Below are positions 10,203-18,384 of a DNA stretch of 64,000 bases, one piece after another (position 1 is the stretch's first letter; every line of letters starts with the position of its first letter). The position numbers and the translations under genes are program-made. Source of the stretch: SIG607 sp045605385 (GTDB taxonomy: Bacteria; Bacillota; Clostridia; Oscillospirales; Acutalibacteraceae); NCBI GenBank assembly GCA_045605385.1, contig JAZUPW010000039.1, positions 62,001 to 126,000 on the forward strand, in the 5' to 3' direction. The notes beneath the pieces were generated by a model. It searched no databases and was not told where the DNA came from. It saw nothing but the letters and a program-made list of their open reading frames with translations.

Positions 10203-10837
10203 CAGAACAAATTAAAATTACAATGGAAGCACTTGAAAAAAACAGAATAAAACCTTTTTATGCCCAAACCAAAGAGGATATAATGCCCATTATAAAAAGT
10301 CTTATAGGCAAGGGTGAAACTATAGCCGTTGGCGGTTCAGTTACCTTAGACCAAATTGGCGCCATTGAAGAATTCAGAAACGGTGATTATGCTTTTATAG
10401 ACCGTTACAAAGAAGGCATTACTCTTGAAGAACGCAAGAAACTTTTCCGCGATGCTTTTTTTGCCGATAATTTTGTAACGTCAAGCAACGCCGTAACAGA
10501 AAACGGTGAACTTGTTAACGTAGACGGCAACGCAAACCGTGTAGCGGCTATGCTTTACGGTCCCGAAAGCGTTATTGTGGTTGTGGGTAAGAATAAAATT
10601 GTTAAAGATACCGTGGCAGGGTTTGAGCGTATAAGAAAAATTGCCGCTCCCAAAAACGTACAAAGACTTAATTGCAAAACTTACTGTGCGAAAGCCGGTG
10701 AATGTAAGGGTAACGGTAATATAGGAAGCGGTTGCTTTAGCGAACAGCGTATTTGCTGTGACTACGTTGTTTCTTCCTATCAGCGATTCGAAAACCGTAT
10801 AAAAGTAATTATTTGCGCTGAAGATTTAGGTTATTAA
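10199..10837 (+). CDS. LUD-domain protein (LutC/YkgG-like)
   Basis: A 212-residue protein of the LUD (DUF162) family, related to LutC, a component of iron-sulfur lactate-oxidising systems. The N-terminal half has the family segment GETIAVGGSVTLDQIG, and the centre has the VVVVGKNKIV strand. A Cys-containing C-terminal part (CKTYCAKAGEC) follows. LutA and LutB partners are not nearby, so a lactate role is unproven. It is translationally coupled to mnmA (ATGA overlap), a pairing with no obvious functional logic. Confidence 0.8.
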   Translation: MTEQIKITMEALEKNRIKPFYAQTKEDIMPIIKSLIGKGETIAVGGSVTLDQIGAIEEFRNGDYAFIDRYKEGITLEERKKLFRDAFFADNFVTSSNAVTENGELVNVDGNANRVAAMLYGPESVIVVVGKNKIVKDTVAGFERIRKIAAPKNVQRLNCKTYCAKAGECKGNGNIGSGCFSEQRICCDYVVSSYQRFENRIKVIICAEDLGY

Positions 10838-10847
10838 AATTAAATTA

Positions 10848-10897
10848 AAAGCATACTCTTTTATAGGCTTATTAGCTTAGAGGGGTGTGCTTTTTTT
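10848..10897 (+). terminator. Terminator overlapping the next gene's ribosome binding site
   Basis: AAAGCATACTCT pairs, with wobbles, with GGGGTGTGCTTT and runs into seven T residues. The 3' arm contains GAGGGG (10880-10885), the only Shine-Dalgarno-like sequence before the ATG at 10898. Confidence 0.75.
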
Positions 10898-12037
10898 ATG
10901 AAACGAATTGTATCATTAATACTGTGTTTTGCGCTTATAGGGGGAATTTACGTATCGGCAGAAAACGGGGACAACAGTTTAAGTCTTAGTACGCAGTCAA
11001 CCATTCTTATGGAAAGCAATACGGGCAAAATCCTTTATGAAAATAATAAGGAAGAACATCTTGCTCCTGCTTCTATTACAAAAATAATGTCTTTAATTCT
11101 TGTTATGGAAGCATTAAAGGAAAACCGTTTTACACTTGATACCGTACTTACTTGCAGTGACACGGCGGCGGCGCTTGGCGGTTCACAAATATGGCTTGAA
11201 CCGGGTGAAGAAATGACCGTAAACGATTTACTTAAGGCGGTTGTTATAGTATCGGCTAACGATGCAACGGTTTTACTTGCCGAAGCAGTTGCGGGAAGTG
11301 AAGAAAGTTTTGTTGTGCTTATGAACGAAAAAGCAAAGGCTCTTGGTATGAATAATACCAATTTCTGTAATGCAACGGGACTTGATGCCGAAAATCATTA
11401 TTCTTGCGCTTATGACGTTGCAATTATGGCGTGTGAACTTTTAAAACACGAAATTATTACCAATTATACTACCGTATGGATGGATTCCTTAAGAAACGGT
11501 GAATCTGAACTTACCAATACTAACCGGCTTGTACGCTTTTATGAAGGTTGCACAGGTCTTAAAACGGGTACCACCGCCACAGCGGGTTACTGCCTTGCCG
11601 CAAGCGCTAAAAGAAACGATTTATCTTTAGTTGCCGTTGTAATGAATGCGCCGTCAAGTAACGACCGTTTTGCCGATGCCCAAAAACTTCTTAATTACGG
11701 GTTTGCTAATTATTCATACATTAACGTAAATCCCGAACTTACAGGCGAAGAAGTAGTAAAAGTTAAAAACGGCGTTGTAGAAACTGTAAAAATTAAAGCC
11801 GAAAAGCCGTTCAATACTCTTATTAAAAAAAGTGACGAAAAGAATATTACCCAAAAGGTGAATTATCAAAGCGAAATTGAAGCGCCCCTTAAAAAAGGTA
11901 GTGTTGTGGGCAACGTTAAGTTTTTTTGCGGTGAAGAAGAAATAGGAAGTATTAATATTGTTACCGATGAAGAATGTGAAAAAATGTCATTTTTAAAGGC
12001 ATTTTGGTTTATTTTAAATATGATGGTGGCATTGTAA
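10898..12037 (+). CDS. D-alanyl-D-alanine carboxypeptidase (S11, DacA/DacF type)
   Basis: A penicillin-binding carboxypeptidase that trims the terminal D-Ala of peptidoglycan stem peptides outside the membrane. It has a signal peptide (residues 1-21), SITK with catalytic Ser59 and Lys62, the SxN triad SAN at 119-121, and KTG at 222-224. A C-terminal hydrophobic/amphipathic anchor (FLKAFWFILNMMVAL) ends the 379 residues. The start codon abuts the T-tract of the preceding terminator, so initiation may depend on whether the RNA folds that hairpin. Confidence 0.93.
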   Translation: MKRIVSLILCFALIGGIYVSAENGDNSLSLSTQSTILMESNTGKILYENNKEEHLAPASITKIMSLILVMEALKENRFTLDTVLTCSDTAAALGGSQIWLEPGEEMTVNDLLKAVVIVSANDATVLLAEAVAGSEESFVVLMNEKAKALGMNNTNFCNATGLDAENHYSCAYDVAIMACELLKHEIITNYTTVWMDSLRNGESELTNTNRLVRFYEGCTGLKTGTTATAGYCLAASAKRNDLSLVAVVMNAPSSNDRFADAQKLLNYGFANYSYINVNPELTGEEVVKVKNGVVETVKIKAEKPFNTLIKKSDEKNITQKVNYQSEIEAPLKKGSVVGNVKFFCGEEEIGSINIVTDEECEKMSFLKAFWFILNMMVAL

Positions 12038-12099
12038 AGTAAAATTTATGTATTAGTGGTTAAAAATAGTTAAAATTTTAATAAATTTGCATAAATAAG

Positions 12100-12116
12100 G
12101 TTGAAATTTTTTCAAC
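12100..12116. promoter_or_regulatory. Palindrome over the pgi -35 box
   Basis: GTTGAAA-TTT-TTTCAAC is a perfect 7-bp inverted repeat covering the -35 hexamer of the pgi promoter. It could be an operator; no regulator is known. Confidence 0.4.
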
Positions 12117-12129
12117 TTTATAGTAGAAT
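12101..12129 (+). promoter_or_regulatory. Promoter of pgi
   Basis: TTGAAA (12101-12106), 17 bases, then TAGAAT (12124-12129). Confidence 0.7.
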
Positions 12130-12170
12130 AATAACATAAAGAAAGCAAAAAATGTTAGGAGCAAACCATA

Positions 12171-13511
12171 ATGGCATTAAAATTTAACACAAATTATGCG
12201 GCAGAGTTCCTTCGTCCGAACGATATTGTCGGCTTAGAACCTTCTGTTTTAATTGCTCACGACCTTCTTGAAAGCAAAAAAGGTCTTGGAAACGATTTCC
12301 TTGGCTGGACTACGCTTCCGTTTGATTACGATAAAGAAGAGTTTGAACGCATTAAAAAAGCCGCTGAAAAAATTAAAAAAGATACCGATATCCTTATAGT
12401 AATAGGTATTGGCGGAAGTTATTTGGGCGCACGCGCCGCAATTGAATTCCTTAAAGGTCCTTATTATAATCAACTTCGTGACGGCGTTCCCGAAGTGTAC
12501 TTTGCAGGTAACTCAATAAGCGGTTCTTATCTTAACGATATTCTTTCTCTTTGCAAAGGAAAAAGAGTTTCGCTTAACATAATTTCCAAAAGCGGTACCA
12601 CAACCGAACCTGCTGTTGCTTTCCGTGTACTTCGCAAGTTTATGGAAGAACAGTACGGTGAAAAGGAAGCGGCAGAACGCATTTATTGCACAACCGACCG
12701 CGCAAGAGGTACACTAAAACAGTTGGCAGATGAAAAAGGCTATGAATGTTTTGTAGTGCCTGATGACGTTGGCGGCCGTTTCTCGGTTCTTACAGCCGTT
12801 GGTCTTTTGCCAATTGCTGCCGCAGGCGCAGATATTGATGCTCTTATGAAGGGCGCTGCCGATGCCGCAAACGATTATAATACTAAGGATTTGGAAAAGA
12901 ACGATTGCTACCGTTACGCTGCTGTAAGAAATGCTTTTTACAACAAGGGTAAACAGGTAGAACTTCTTGTAAGTTACGAACCCCGTTTCACTATGATGGC
13001 TGAATGGTTTAAACAACTTTACGGTGAAAGCGAAGGTAAAGACAATAAGGGACTTTTCCCTGCAAGTGTTGTTTTCTCTACCGATTTGCATTCTATGGGA
13101 CAGTACATTCAGGACGGCAAGCGTTTAATGTTTGAAACCGTTGTTACCATAGGCGATACAGGAAGCGACATTATTATTGAAGAAGAAGATAACAACGGTG
13201 ACGGTCTTAACTTCCTTGCAGGCAAACCTATGTCCTTTGTAAATACAAAGGCTTTTGAGGGCACCGTTCTTGCTCATACCGACGGCGGTGTTCCTAATCT
13301 TGTAATTGAGGTTGATAAGGCTGATGAAGAGAATTTAGGCAGACTTATTTACTTCTTCTGTAAGGCTTGTGCAATTTCGGGTTATATGTTGGGCGTTAAT
13401 CCCTTTGACCAACCCGGTGTTGAAAGTTATAAAAAGAATATGTTCGCGCTTCTCGGTAAACCGGGATACGAAGCAGAAAAAGCTATTCTCGAAAAGAGAT
13501 TAGGCAAATAA
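12171..13511 (+). CDS. pgi: Glucose-6-phosphate isomerase
   Basis: Interconverts glucose-6-phosphate and fructose-6-phosphate in glycolysis. It is 446 residues, the short Firmicute form. The SIS fold is visible: IGIGGSYLGARAAIEF for phosphate binding, SKSGTTTEPA, and the C-terminal His/Lys region around residues 400-430. Its own promoter lies at 12101. No terminator separates it from the small P-loop gene 45 bases downstream, so the two are probably co-transcribed. Confidence 0.97.
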   Translation: MALKFNTNYAAEFLRPNDIVGLEPSVLIAHDLLESKKGLGNDFLGWTTLPFDYDKEEFERIKKAAEKIKKDTDILIVIGIGGSYLGARAAIEFLKGPYYNQLRDGVPEVYFAGNSISGSYLNDILSLCKGKRVSLNIISKSGTTTEPAVAFRVLRKFMEEQYGEKEAAERIYCTTDRARGTLKQLADEKGYECFVVPDDVGGRFSVLTAVGLLPIAAAGADIDALMKGAADAANDYNTKDLEKNDCYRYAAVRNAFYNKGKQVELLVSYEPRFTMMAEWFKQLYGESEGKDNKGLFPASVVFSTDLHSMGQYIQDGKRLMFETVVTIGDTGSDIIIEEEDNNGDGLNFLAGKPMSFVNTKAFEGTVLAHTDGGVPNLVIEVDKADEENLGRLIYFFCKACAISGYMLGVNPFDQPGVESYKKNMFALLGKPGYEAEKAILEKRLGK

Positions 13512-13555
13512 ATAATTCGGATACTTCCGATGTAAATAAAAAGGAGCTGGTAATA

Positions 13556-13966
13556 ATGGTAAAAATCATCATTGGTAAGAAGGGTTCCGGTAAGACGAAA
13601 AAGTTAGTAGATCTCGTCAACGCCGCCGCTGAAAAGAGCAACGGCAACGTTGTTTGTATTGAAAAGGGCGATACCCTGAAATTTAACATAACACATAAGG
13701 TAAGACTTATTGATGCTGAACATTACGGCATTTGCGGTTTTGATGCATATTACGGTATGATCTGCGGCGTGCTCGCAGGCAATTACGACGTAACTGATCT
13801 CTTCGGTGATGCTACACTTCGCATTGGTTCCCGCGATTACGCTGAACTTGAAGAATTCCTTGGAAAAATCAAGGTTGTAGCTGAAGAAGCTAACGTAGAA
13901 GTTGTGTTCACAGTTTCGGCTGATAAGGAAGACCTTCCTGCAGGCGTTTTAGCTTACGTAGAATAA
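13556..13966 (+). CDS. Small P-loop protein, unknown function
   Basis: 136 residues starting with MVKIIIGKKGSGKTKKL, a Walker A motif (GKKGSGKT, residues 7-14) directly at the N-terminus. There is no clear Walker B, nor a partner domain. It resembles small conserved clostridial ATP-binding proteins of unknown role. Its codons favour C-ending forms (ATC, CTC, GCC, TCC) much more than the flanking pgi and CofE-like genes, like the ribosomal genes further on, suggesting high expression. It has a strong AAGGAG site and a terminator of its own. Confidence 0.75.
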   Translation: MVKIIIGKKGSGKTKKLVDLVNAAAEKSNGNVVCIEKGDTLKFNITHKVRLIDAEHYGICGFDAYYGMICGVLAGNYDVTDLFGDATLRIGSRDYAELEEFLGKIKVVAEEANVEVVFTVSADKEDLPAGVLAYVE

Positions 13967-13979
13967 TTGATATTTGCTT

Positions 13980-14012
13980 AAAACCCGAGTATTGTACTCG
14001 GGTTTTCTTTTA
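13980..14012 (+). terminator. Terminator after the P-loop gene
   Basis: A perfect 12-bp stem AAAACCCGAGTA/TACTCGGGTTTT with loop TTG, followed by a T-rich run. Confidence 0.9.
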
Positions 14013-14017
14013 TTTAA

Positions 14018-14046
14018 TTGACTTTATACTAAAAAATGTTTATACT
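14018..14046 (+). promoter_or_regulatory. Promoter of the CofE-like gene
   Basis: TTGACT (14018-14023), 17 bases, TATACT (14041-14046). Confidence 0.75.
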
Positions 14047-14082
14047 ATTATTGTAAATAAAAATTAAGGGAGTTTTTATATT

Positions 14083-14886
14083 ATGGCTTTTTGGTATGAC
14101 GGAAATAAAAACTATGCTGAAAACAAACGCGAAAAAGACGGCATTGTTTATTATATTCGCGGTGTTCGTGAAGTAGAGGGTAAAAGACTTGAGCGTTATG
14201 CAATTAATACCCACTTTATACAGCGCGGTGAAGATTTGTGTGAACTTGTGGGCCGTTACGTAAAGCCTTTATATAATGAAGGGGATATTCTGGCAATAGG
14301 CGAAAAAGTTGTTTCTATGTGTCAGGATAACACGGTAGAGAAAAAAGATGTAAAAATAGGTTTCCTTGCACGTACACTTTCACGCTTTGCTATGCCTAAC
14401 AGTGATTCAGGTATTGGTATGGGCGAACCTTATAAACTTCAACTTGCAATTAATATGAAGGGCGCTCCGCTTATTATATGGGCGGCTTTCTGCGGTGCGG
14501 TTTGTAAAGTATTTGGTAAACGCGGTGTTTTCTATGAAATAGTAGGACAGGACGTAGCAGGAATTGATGGCTTTTATATGCATTCGGCATTTGAAACTTA
14601 TCACGACCTTGCTGTGCTTAATCCCGAAAATCCGGACGGCGCTTGTAATGCCATAAAGCAAGCTCACGGTATTACTTCTATGATAATAGATGCTAACGAT
14701 ATTTCGGTTGAAATACTTGGAAAAAGCGAAGACTTAAGTGTTGTTTCAAACGAATTCCTTGCCGAAACCGTAAGGGACAACCCTGCAGGACAGGATGATG
14801 AACTTACACCCTTTATTATTATTCGTGATATAAAGGATAACGAAGCGCAACCTTACGTTCCTATGAAAGCGAGAGAAGAACAGTAA
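14083..14886 (+). CDS. CofE-like F420-0:gamma-glutamyl ligase family protein
   Basis: 267 residues of the F420-0:gamma-glutamyl ligase (PF01996-type) fold. Family-like segments are RYAINTHFIQRGEDL, EGDILAIGEKVVSM and the C-terminal region near DNPAGQDDE. In archaea and actinobacteria CofE adds glutamates to coenzyme F420. No other F420 gene is visible here and clostridia generally lack F420, so the substrate is unknown; it may be another amide or glutamyl ligation. The gene is monocistronic with its own promoter. Confidence 0.75.
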   Translation: MAFWYDGNKNYAENKREKDGIVYYIRGVREVEGKRLERYAINTHFIQRGEDLCELVGRYVKPLYNEGDILAIGEKVVSMCQDNTVEKKDVKIGFLARTLSRFAMPNSDSGIGMGEPYKLQLAINMKGAPLIIWAAFCGAVCKVFGKRGVFYEIVGQDVAGIDGFYMHSAFETYHDLAVLNPENPDGACNAIKQAHGITSMIIDANDISVEILGKSEDLSVVSNEFLAETVRDNPAGQDDELTPFIIIRDIKDNEAQPYVPMKAREEQ

Positions 14887-14904
14887 TTTTTCTTAAAAAA
14901 CCTA

Positions 14905-14933
14905 TTGACAAAAAGGTTAATATCTTTTATAAT
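14905..14933 (+). promoter_or_regulatory. Consensus promoter of yceD-rpmF
   Basis: Exact consensus: TTGACA (14905-14910), a 17-base spacer, TATAAT (14928-14933). Confidence 0.9.
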
Positions 14934-14960
14934 AACTTAGTGCGATTGGAGGAAGTATAA

Positions 14961-15461
14961 GTGATACTGGATTTAAAAAAGATATTTATCACTGAAAATG
15001 AAGTTCTTCCGATTGAGTATTCTGTGGATATGAGCGAAACAGACTATATGGGTGATTATCCGCTCAAAAAGCCCGTTTCTGTTTCGGGAAAAATATCCAA
15101 CAAAGCCGGTCTTGTTACCATTTCGCTTAATATGGTGTACGTCTTTTCGGCTGCTTGTGATCGGTGCGGGCTACCAACCGAAACCGAATATAAGTTAAGT
15201 TACGAAAAGTCCTTGGCTCCCGAAATCGAAGGGGAAGACAGCGACAGCATTTTGCCTGTTCCGAATATGAAGCTTGATTTAGATGAGCTTATTTATTCTG
15301 AAATTTTGCTTTCTCTTCCGATGAAACACCTTTGCCGCGAAGAATGTAAAGGAATATGTCTTAACTGCGGTAAAAACTTAAACGAAGGTAATTGCAACTG
15401 TAACAAAAAGGAAGTAGATCCTCGTTTACAGGCACTGGCAGATTTACTTAAACAAGATTAA
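14961..15461 (+). CDS. YceD/DUF177 family protein
   Basis: 166-residue DUF177 protein, a family linked to 23S rRNA accumulation and almost always next to rpmF, as here. Cysteine pairs (CDRCG near residue 61, then CREECKGICLNCGKNL and CNC at the C-terminus) suggest a metal site. It starts at GTG 14961 after GGAGGAAG. It shares a consensus promoter with rpmF and lies 28 bases before it. Confidence 0.88.
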   Translation: MILDLKKIFITENEVLPIEYSVDMSETDYMGDYPLKKPVSVSGKISNKAGLVTISLNMVYVFSAACDRCGLPTETEYKLSYEKSLAPEIEGEDSDSILPVPNMKLDLDELIYSEILLSLPMKHLCREECKGICLNCGKNLNEGNCNCNKKEVDPRLQALADLLKQD

Positions 15462-15489
15462 TGAATTTTTTTAAAAGGAGTTGCTAAAA

Positions 15490-15672
15490 ATGGCAGTACC
15501 GAAGAGAAAAACATCTAAAGCACGTCGTGATAAAAGACGTAATAACTTATGGAAACTTACAGCTCCCGCACTTGTAAAGTGTTCTCGTTGCGGCGAGTAC
15601 AAAAGACCTCATCGCGTTTGTAACGCTTGCGGTTACTATGGCGACCGTGAAGTAATTAAGGTCGAAGAGTAA
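15490..15672 (+). CDS. rpmF: 50S ribosomal protein L32
   Basis: 60-residue L32 with the N-terminus MAVPKRKTSKARRDKRR and a zinc ribbon (CSRCGEYKRPHRVCNACGYY), the zinc-containing form. The ATG at 15490 is preferred over an in-frame TTG at 15481 because AAAAGGAG lies at 15473-15480 and L32 conventionally starts MAVPK. Confidence 0.97.
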   Translation: MAVPKRKTSKARRDKRRNNLWKLTAPALVKCSRCGEYKRPHRVCNACGYYGDREVIKVEE

Positions 15673-15688
15673 TTCTTAATGTAAAATG

Positions 15689-15715
15689 GGGCAGAGGTTA
15701 TCTCTGCCCTTTTTT
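15689..15715 (+). terminator. Terminator after rpmF
   Basis: GGGCAGAG/CTCTGCCC stem (15689-15696 with 15702-15709) followed by TTTTTT. Confidence 0.9.
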
Positions 15716-15742
15716 GTTAATTTGTAAAAAGGGGGTAGGAAT

Positions 15743-17038
15743 GTGTCTGTAACCGTTAAAGATGTAGTTTCGGGTTCGCCTGCGCAGAAAAAATTTAACA
15801 GCGGCGATAAGATTTTAACCATAAACGGCAGCGAAATTATGGACGTGCTTGATTACCGTTTTTATCAAAACGAAAAAAGGCTTACCGTTGGTGTTGAAAC
15901 AAAAGACGGTAAACTTAAAAAAGTGCGAATTAAAAAAGGCGAGTACGAAGAATTAGGCCTTGAATTTGAAAGTTATTTAATGGACAAACAACATTCTTGC
16001 CGTAATAAATGTATATTTTGTTTTATAGACCAGATGCCTGAGGGTATGCGCGAAACACTTTATTTTAAAGATGACGATTCGCGGCTTTCTTTTTTGTTTG
16101 GTAACTATATTACGCTTACAAATTTAAGCGAACACGAAATTAGCAGAATTATAAAAATGCACATAAGCCCCGTTAACATTTCGGTGCATACAACAAACAA
16201 GGAACTTCGTTGTAAAATGATGAATAACCGTTTTGCAGGAGATGCTTTGGATATAATTAAGCGATTTGACGATGCGGGCATTAAAATGAACTGTCAGCTT
16301 GTGCTTTGCCCCGACTATAACGATGGCAAAGAACTTGAAAACAGCCTTGAGGATTTGCTTAATTACGAAAACGTTGTAAGTGTTGCGGCAGTTCCCGTAG
16401 GACTTACTAAATACCGCGAAGGTCTGACACCGCTTAAACCTTTTGATAAGCAAAGAGCTAATGATACGTTAGACATAATAGAAAAGTACGGTAATATCAG
16501 TTTACAGCGTTACGGTGAAAGGCGTATTTACGGGTCGGATGAGTTTTATTTATTAAGTGAACGCGAAATTCCAAACACCGAGTTTTATGAAGACTTTGCT
16601 CAGCTTGATAACGGCGTTGGCGGTTGGAGTCTTTTGTTGAACGATGCAAAAAGTGAAATTAAATTTAGTGAAAAAGAGTGCGCAAATGTTAAAAAAACAA
16701 TAGTAACGGGCGCTCTTGCTGAACCTTTAATGAAGCAAATTGTTGCTTTAATGAAAGAAAAATGGCACAATTTAAACTGTGAAGTAATTGCAATCCGTAA
16801 TGACTTTTTCGGTGAAAAAATAACCGTAGCAGGTCTTGTTACGGGCAAAGATATAATTAATCAGTTAAAAGGCAAAACTTTGGGTGAGTACATACTTATT
16901 CCCGAATGTATGCTTCGCTTTGAAAACGATTTATTTTTAGATGACGTTTCGGTAGATGAAGTTGAAGCCGAACTTGGCGTAAAGGTAATAACCGTTAAAA
17001 ACGACGCCGAAGATTTAATTAACAGTATTTTACGTTAG
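15743..17038 (+). CDS. PDZ plus radical-SAM DUF512 protein
   Basis: 431 residues of the DUF512 family. An N-terminal PDZ-like domain (residues 1-70) precedes a radical SAM core with the cluster motif CRNKCIFC (Cys86, Cys90, Cys93), and a DUF512 C-terminal region follows. The substrate is unknown. The gene next to der is a conserved clostridial arrangement. The start is GTG at 15743: the ATG two bases upstream (15741) is in another frame and stops after three codons. GGGGGTAGGA precedes it. Confidence 0.9.
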   Translation: MSVTVKDVVSGSPAQKKFNSGDKILTINGSEIMDVLDYRFYQNEKRLTVGVETKDGKLKKVRIKKGEYEELGLEFESYLMDKQHSCRNKCIFCFIDQMPEGMRETLYFKDDDSRLSFLFGNYITLTNLSEHEISRIIKMHISPVNISVHTTNKELRCKMMNNRFAGDALDIIKRFDDAGIKMNCQLVLCPDYNDGKELENSLEDLLNYENVVSVAAVPVGLTKYREGLTPLKPFDKQRANDTLDIIEKYGNISLQRYGERRIYGSDEFYLLSEREIPNTEFYEDFAQLDNGVGGWSLLLNDAKSEIKFSEKECANVKKTIVTGALAEPLMKQIVALMKEKWHNLNCEVIAIRNDFFGEKITVAGLVTGKDIINQLKGKTLGEYILIPECMLRFENDLFLDDVSVDEVEAELGVKVITVKNDAEDLINSILR

Positions 17039-17058
17039 AAAGGTGCGTGAAGTTTAAT

Positions 17059-18384
17059 ATGGCAAAACCTATAGTTGCTGTAGTTGGACGCCCTAACGTT
17101 GGTAAATCTACTCTTTTTAACAAGCTTATAGGAAAAAGGCTTTCTATTGTAGATGATACTCCGGGTGTTACGCGGGATCGTATTTACGGTGACTGCGAAT
17201 GGCAGAATAAACAGATAATGCTTGTTGATACAGGCGGTATTGAACCTAAAACCGATGATATTATTTTAAGTTCAATGCGTAAGCAGGCTATGTTGGCTAT
17301 AGAAACTGCAAGTGTTATTATATTTGTAACCGATTTAACAGGCGGTGTAACCGCTGCCGATATGGAAGTTTCGGCAATGCTTCAAAAAAGTGGAAAGCCT
17401 ATTGTGCTTTGCGTAAACAAGTGCGATACCATAGGCAATATACCTTTAGAGTTTTATGAATTTTATAACTTAGGCCTTGGAGATCCTATTGCGGTTTCTT
17501 CGGTACACGGTCACGGAACAGGCGATTTGCTTGATGCCGTATTTGAGCACCTTGACGACTGCGCATTTGCCGAGGATGAAGAAGATGTAATTAACGTTGC
17601 TGTAATAGGCAAACCTAATGCGGGTAAATCTTCGCTTATAAATAAAATTGCAGGCGAAGAACGTTCTATTGTTTCCGATATAGCAGGTACTACAAGAGAT
17701 GCTATTGACTTTATGGTAGAAAGAGAAAACGGCAGATTTAATTTTATAGATACCGCAGGTCTTCGCCGTAAAAGTAAGGTAGAAGATAAAATAGAAAAAT
17801 ACAGTGTGCTTCGCGCTCAAATGGCAATTGAAAGAAGTGACGTCTGTGTTATTATGATAGATGCAACCGAAGGTTTTACCGAACAGGATTCAAAGGTTGC
17901 AGGTCTTGCTCATGAACAGGGTAAGGCGGCAGTTATTGCTGTTAATAAGTGGGACCTTGTTGAAAAGGACGGCACAACAATGGATGCCTTCCGCAAAAAA
18001 CTTATGAACGATTTTTCTTTTATGCCTTATGCACCGATTATCTTTATTTCGGCAAAAACAGGACAGCGAGTTGACCGTTTGTTTGAACTTATTAAGTATG
18101 TTTATGAACAGAACAATATGCGAATTTCAACAGGCAAACTTAATGATATTCTTGCCGATGCTACTGCGAGGGTACAGCCGCCAAGTGATAAAGGCAAACG
18201 GCTTAAAATCTATTATATTACTCAAGCATCTACAAGACCGCCTACCTTTGTTTGCTTCTGTAATAATATGGAACTGTTCCATTTTTCGTATCAGCGTTAT
18301 CTTGAAAACCAGATACGAAGTGTGTTCGGTCTTGAAGGCACCCCTGTGAGATTTGTAATTAGAGAAAGAGGTGACGGCAAGTGA
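17059..18384 (+). CDS. der: Ribosome-associated GTPase Der (EngA)
   Basis: Double-domain GTPase needed for 50S assembly. The first G domain begins MAKPIVAVVGRPNVGKST, the second has GKPNAGKSS near residue 180, and a KH-like domain ends the protein. ATG 17059 gives 441 residues, typical of Der. An in-frame GTG at 17047 sits only one or two bases after the AGAAAGGTG ribosome site, too close to be used. The stop overlaps the plsY start (GTGA). Confidence 0.96.
   Translation: MAKPIVAVVGRPNVGKSTLFNKLIGKRLSIVDDTPGVTRDRIYGDCEWQNKQIMLVDTGGIEPKTDDIILSSMRKQAMLAIETASVIIFVTDLTGGVTAADMEVSAMLQKSGKPIVLCVNKCDTIGNIPLEFYEFYNLGLGDPIAVSSVHGHGTGDLLDAVFEHLDDCAFAEDEEDVINVAVIGKPNAGKSSLINKIAGEERSIVSDIAGTTRDAIDFMVERENGRFNFIDTAGLRRKSKVEDKIEKYSVLRAQMAIERSDVCVIMIDATEGFTEQDSKVAGLAHEQGKAAVIAVNKWDLVEKDGTTMDAFRKKLMNDFSFMPYAPIIFISAKTGQRVDRLFELIKYVYEQNNMRISTGKLNDILADATARVQPPSDKGKRLKIYYITQASTRPPTFVCFCNNMELFHFSYQRYLENQIRSVFGLEGTPVRFVIRERGDGK

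Noticed and set aside
15741..15752. ATG start for the DUF512 gene at 15741
   Set aside because: That frame stops after three codons; the GTG at 15743 is the true start.
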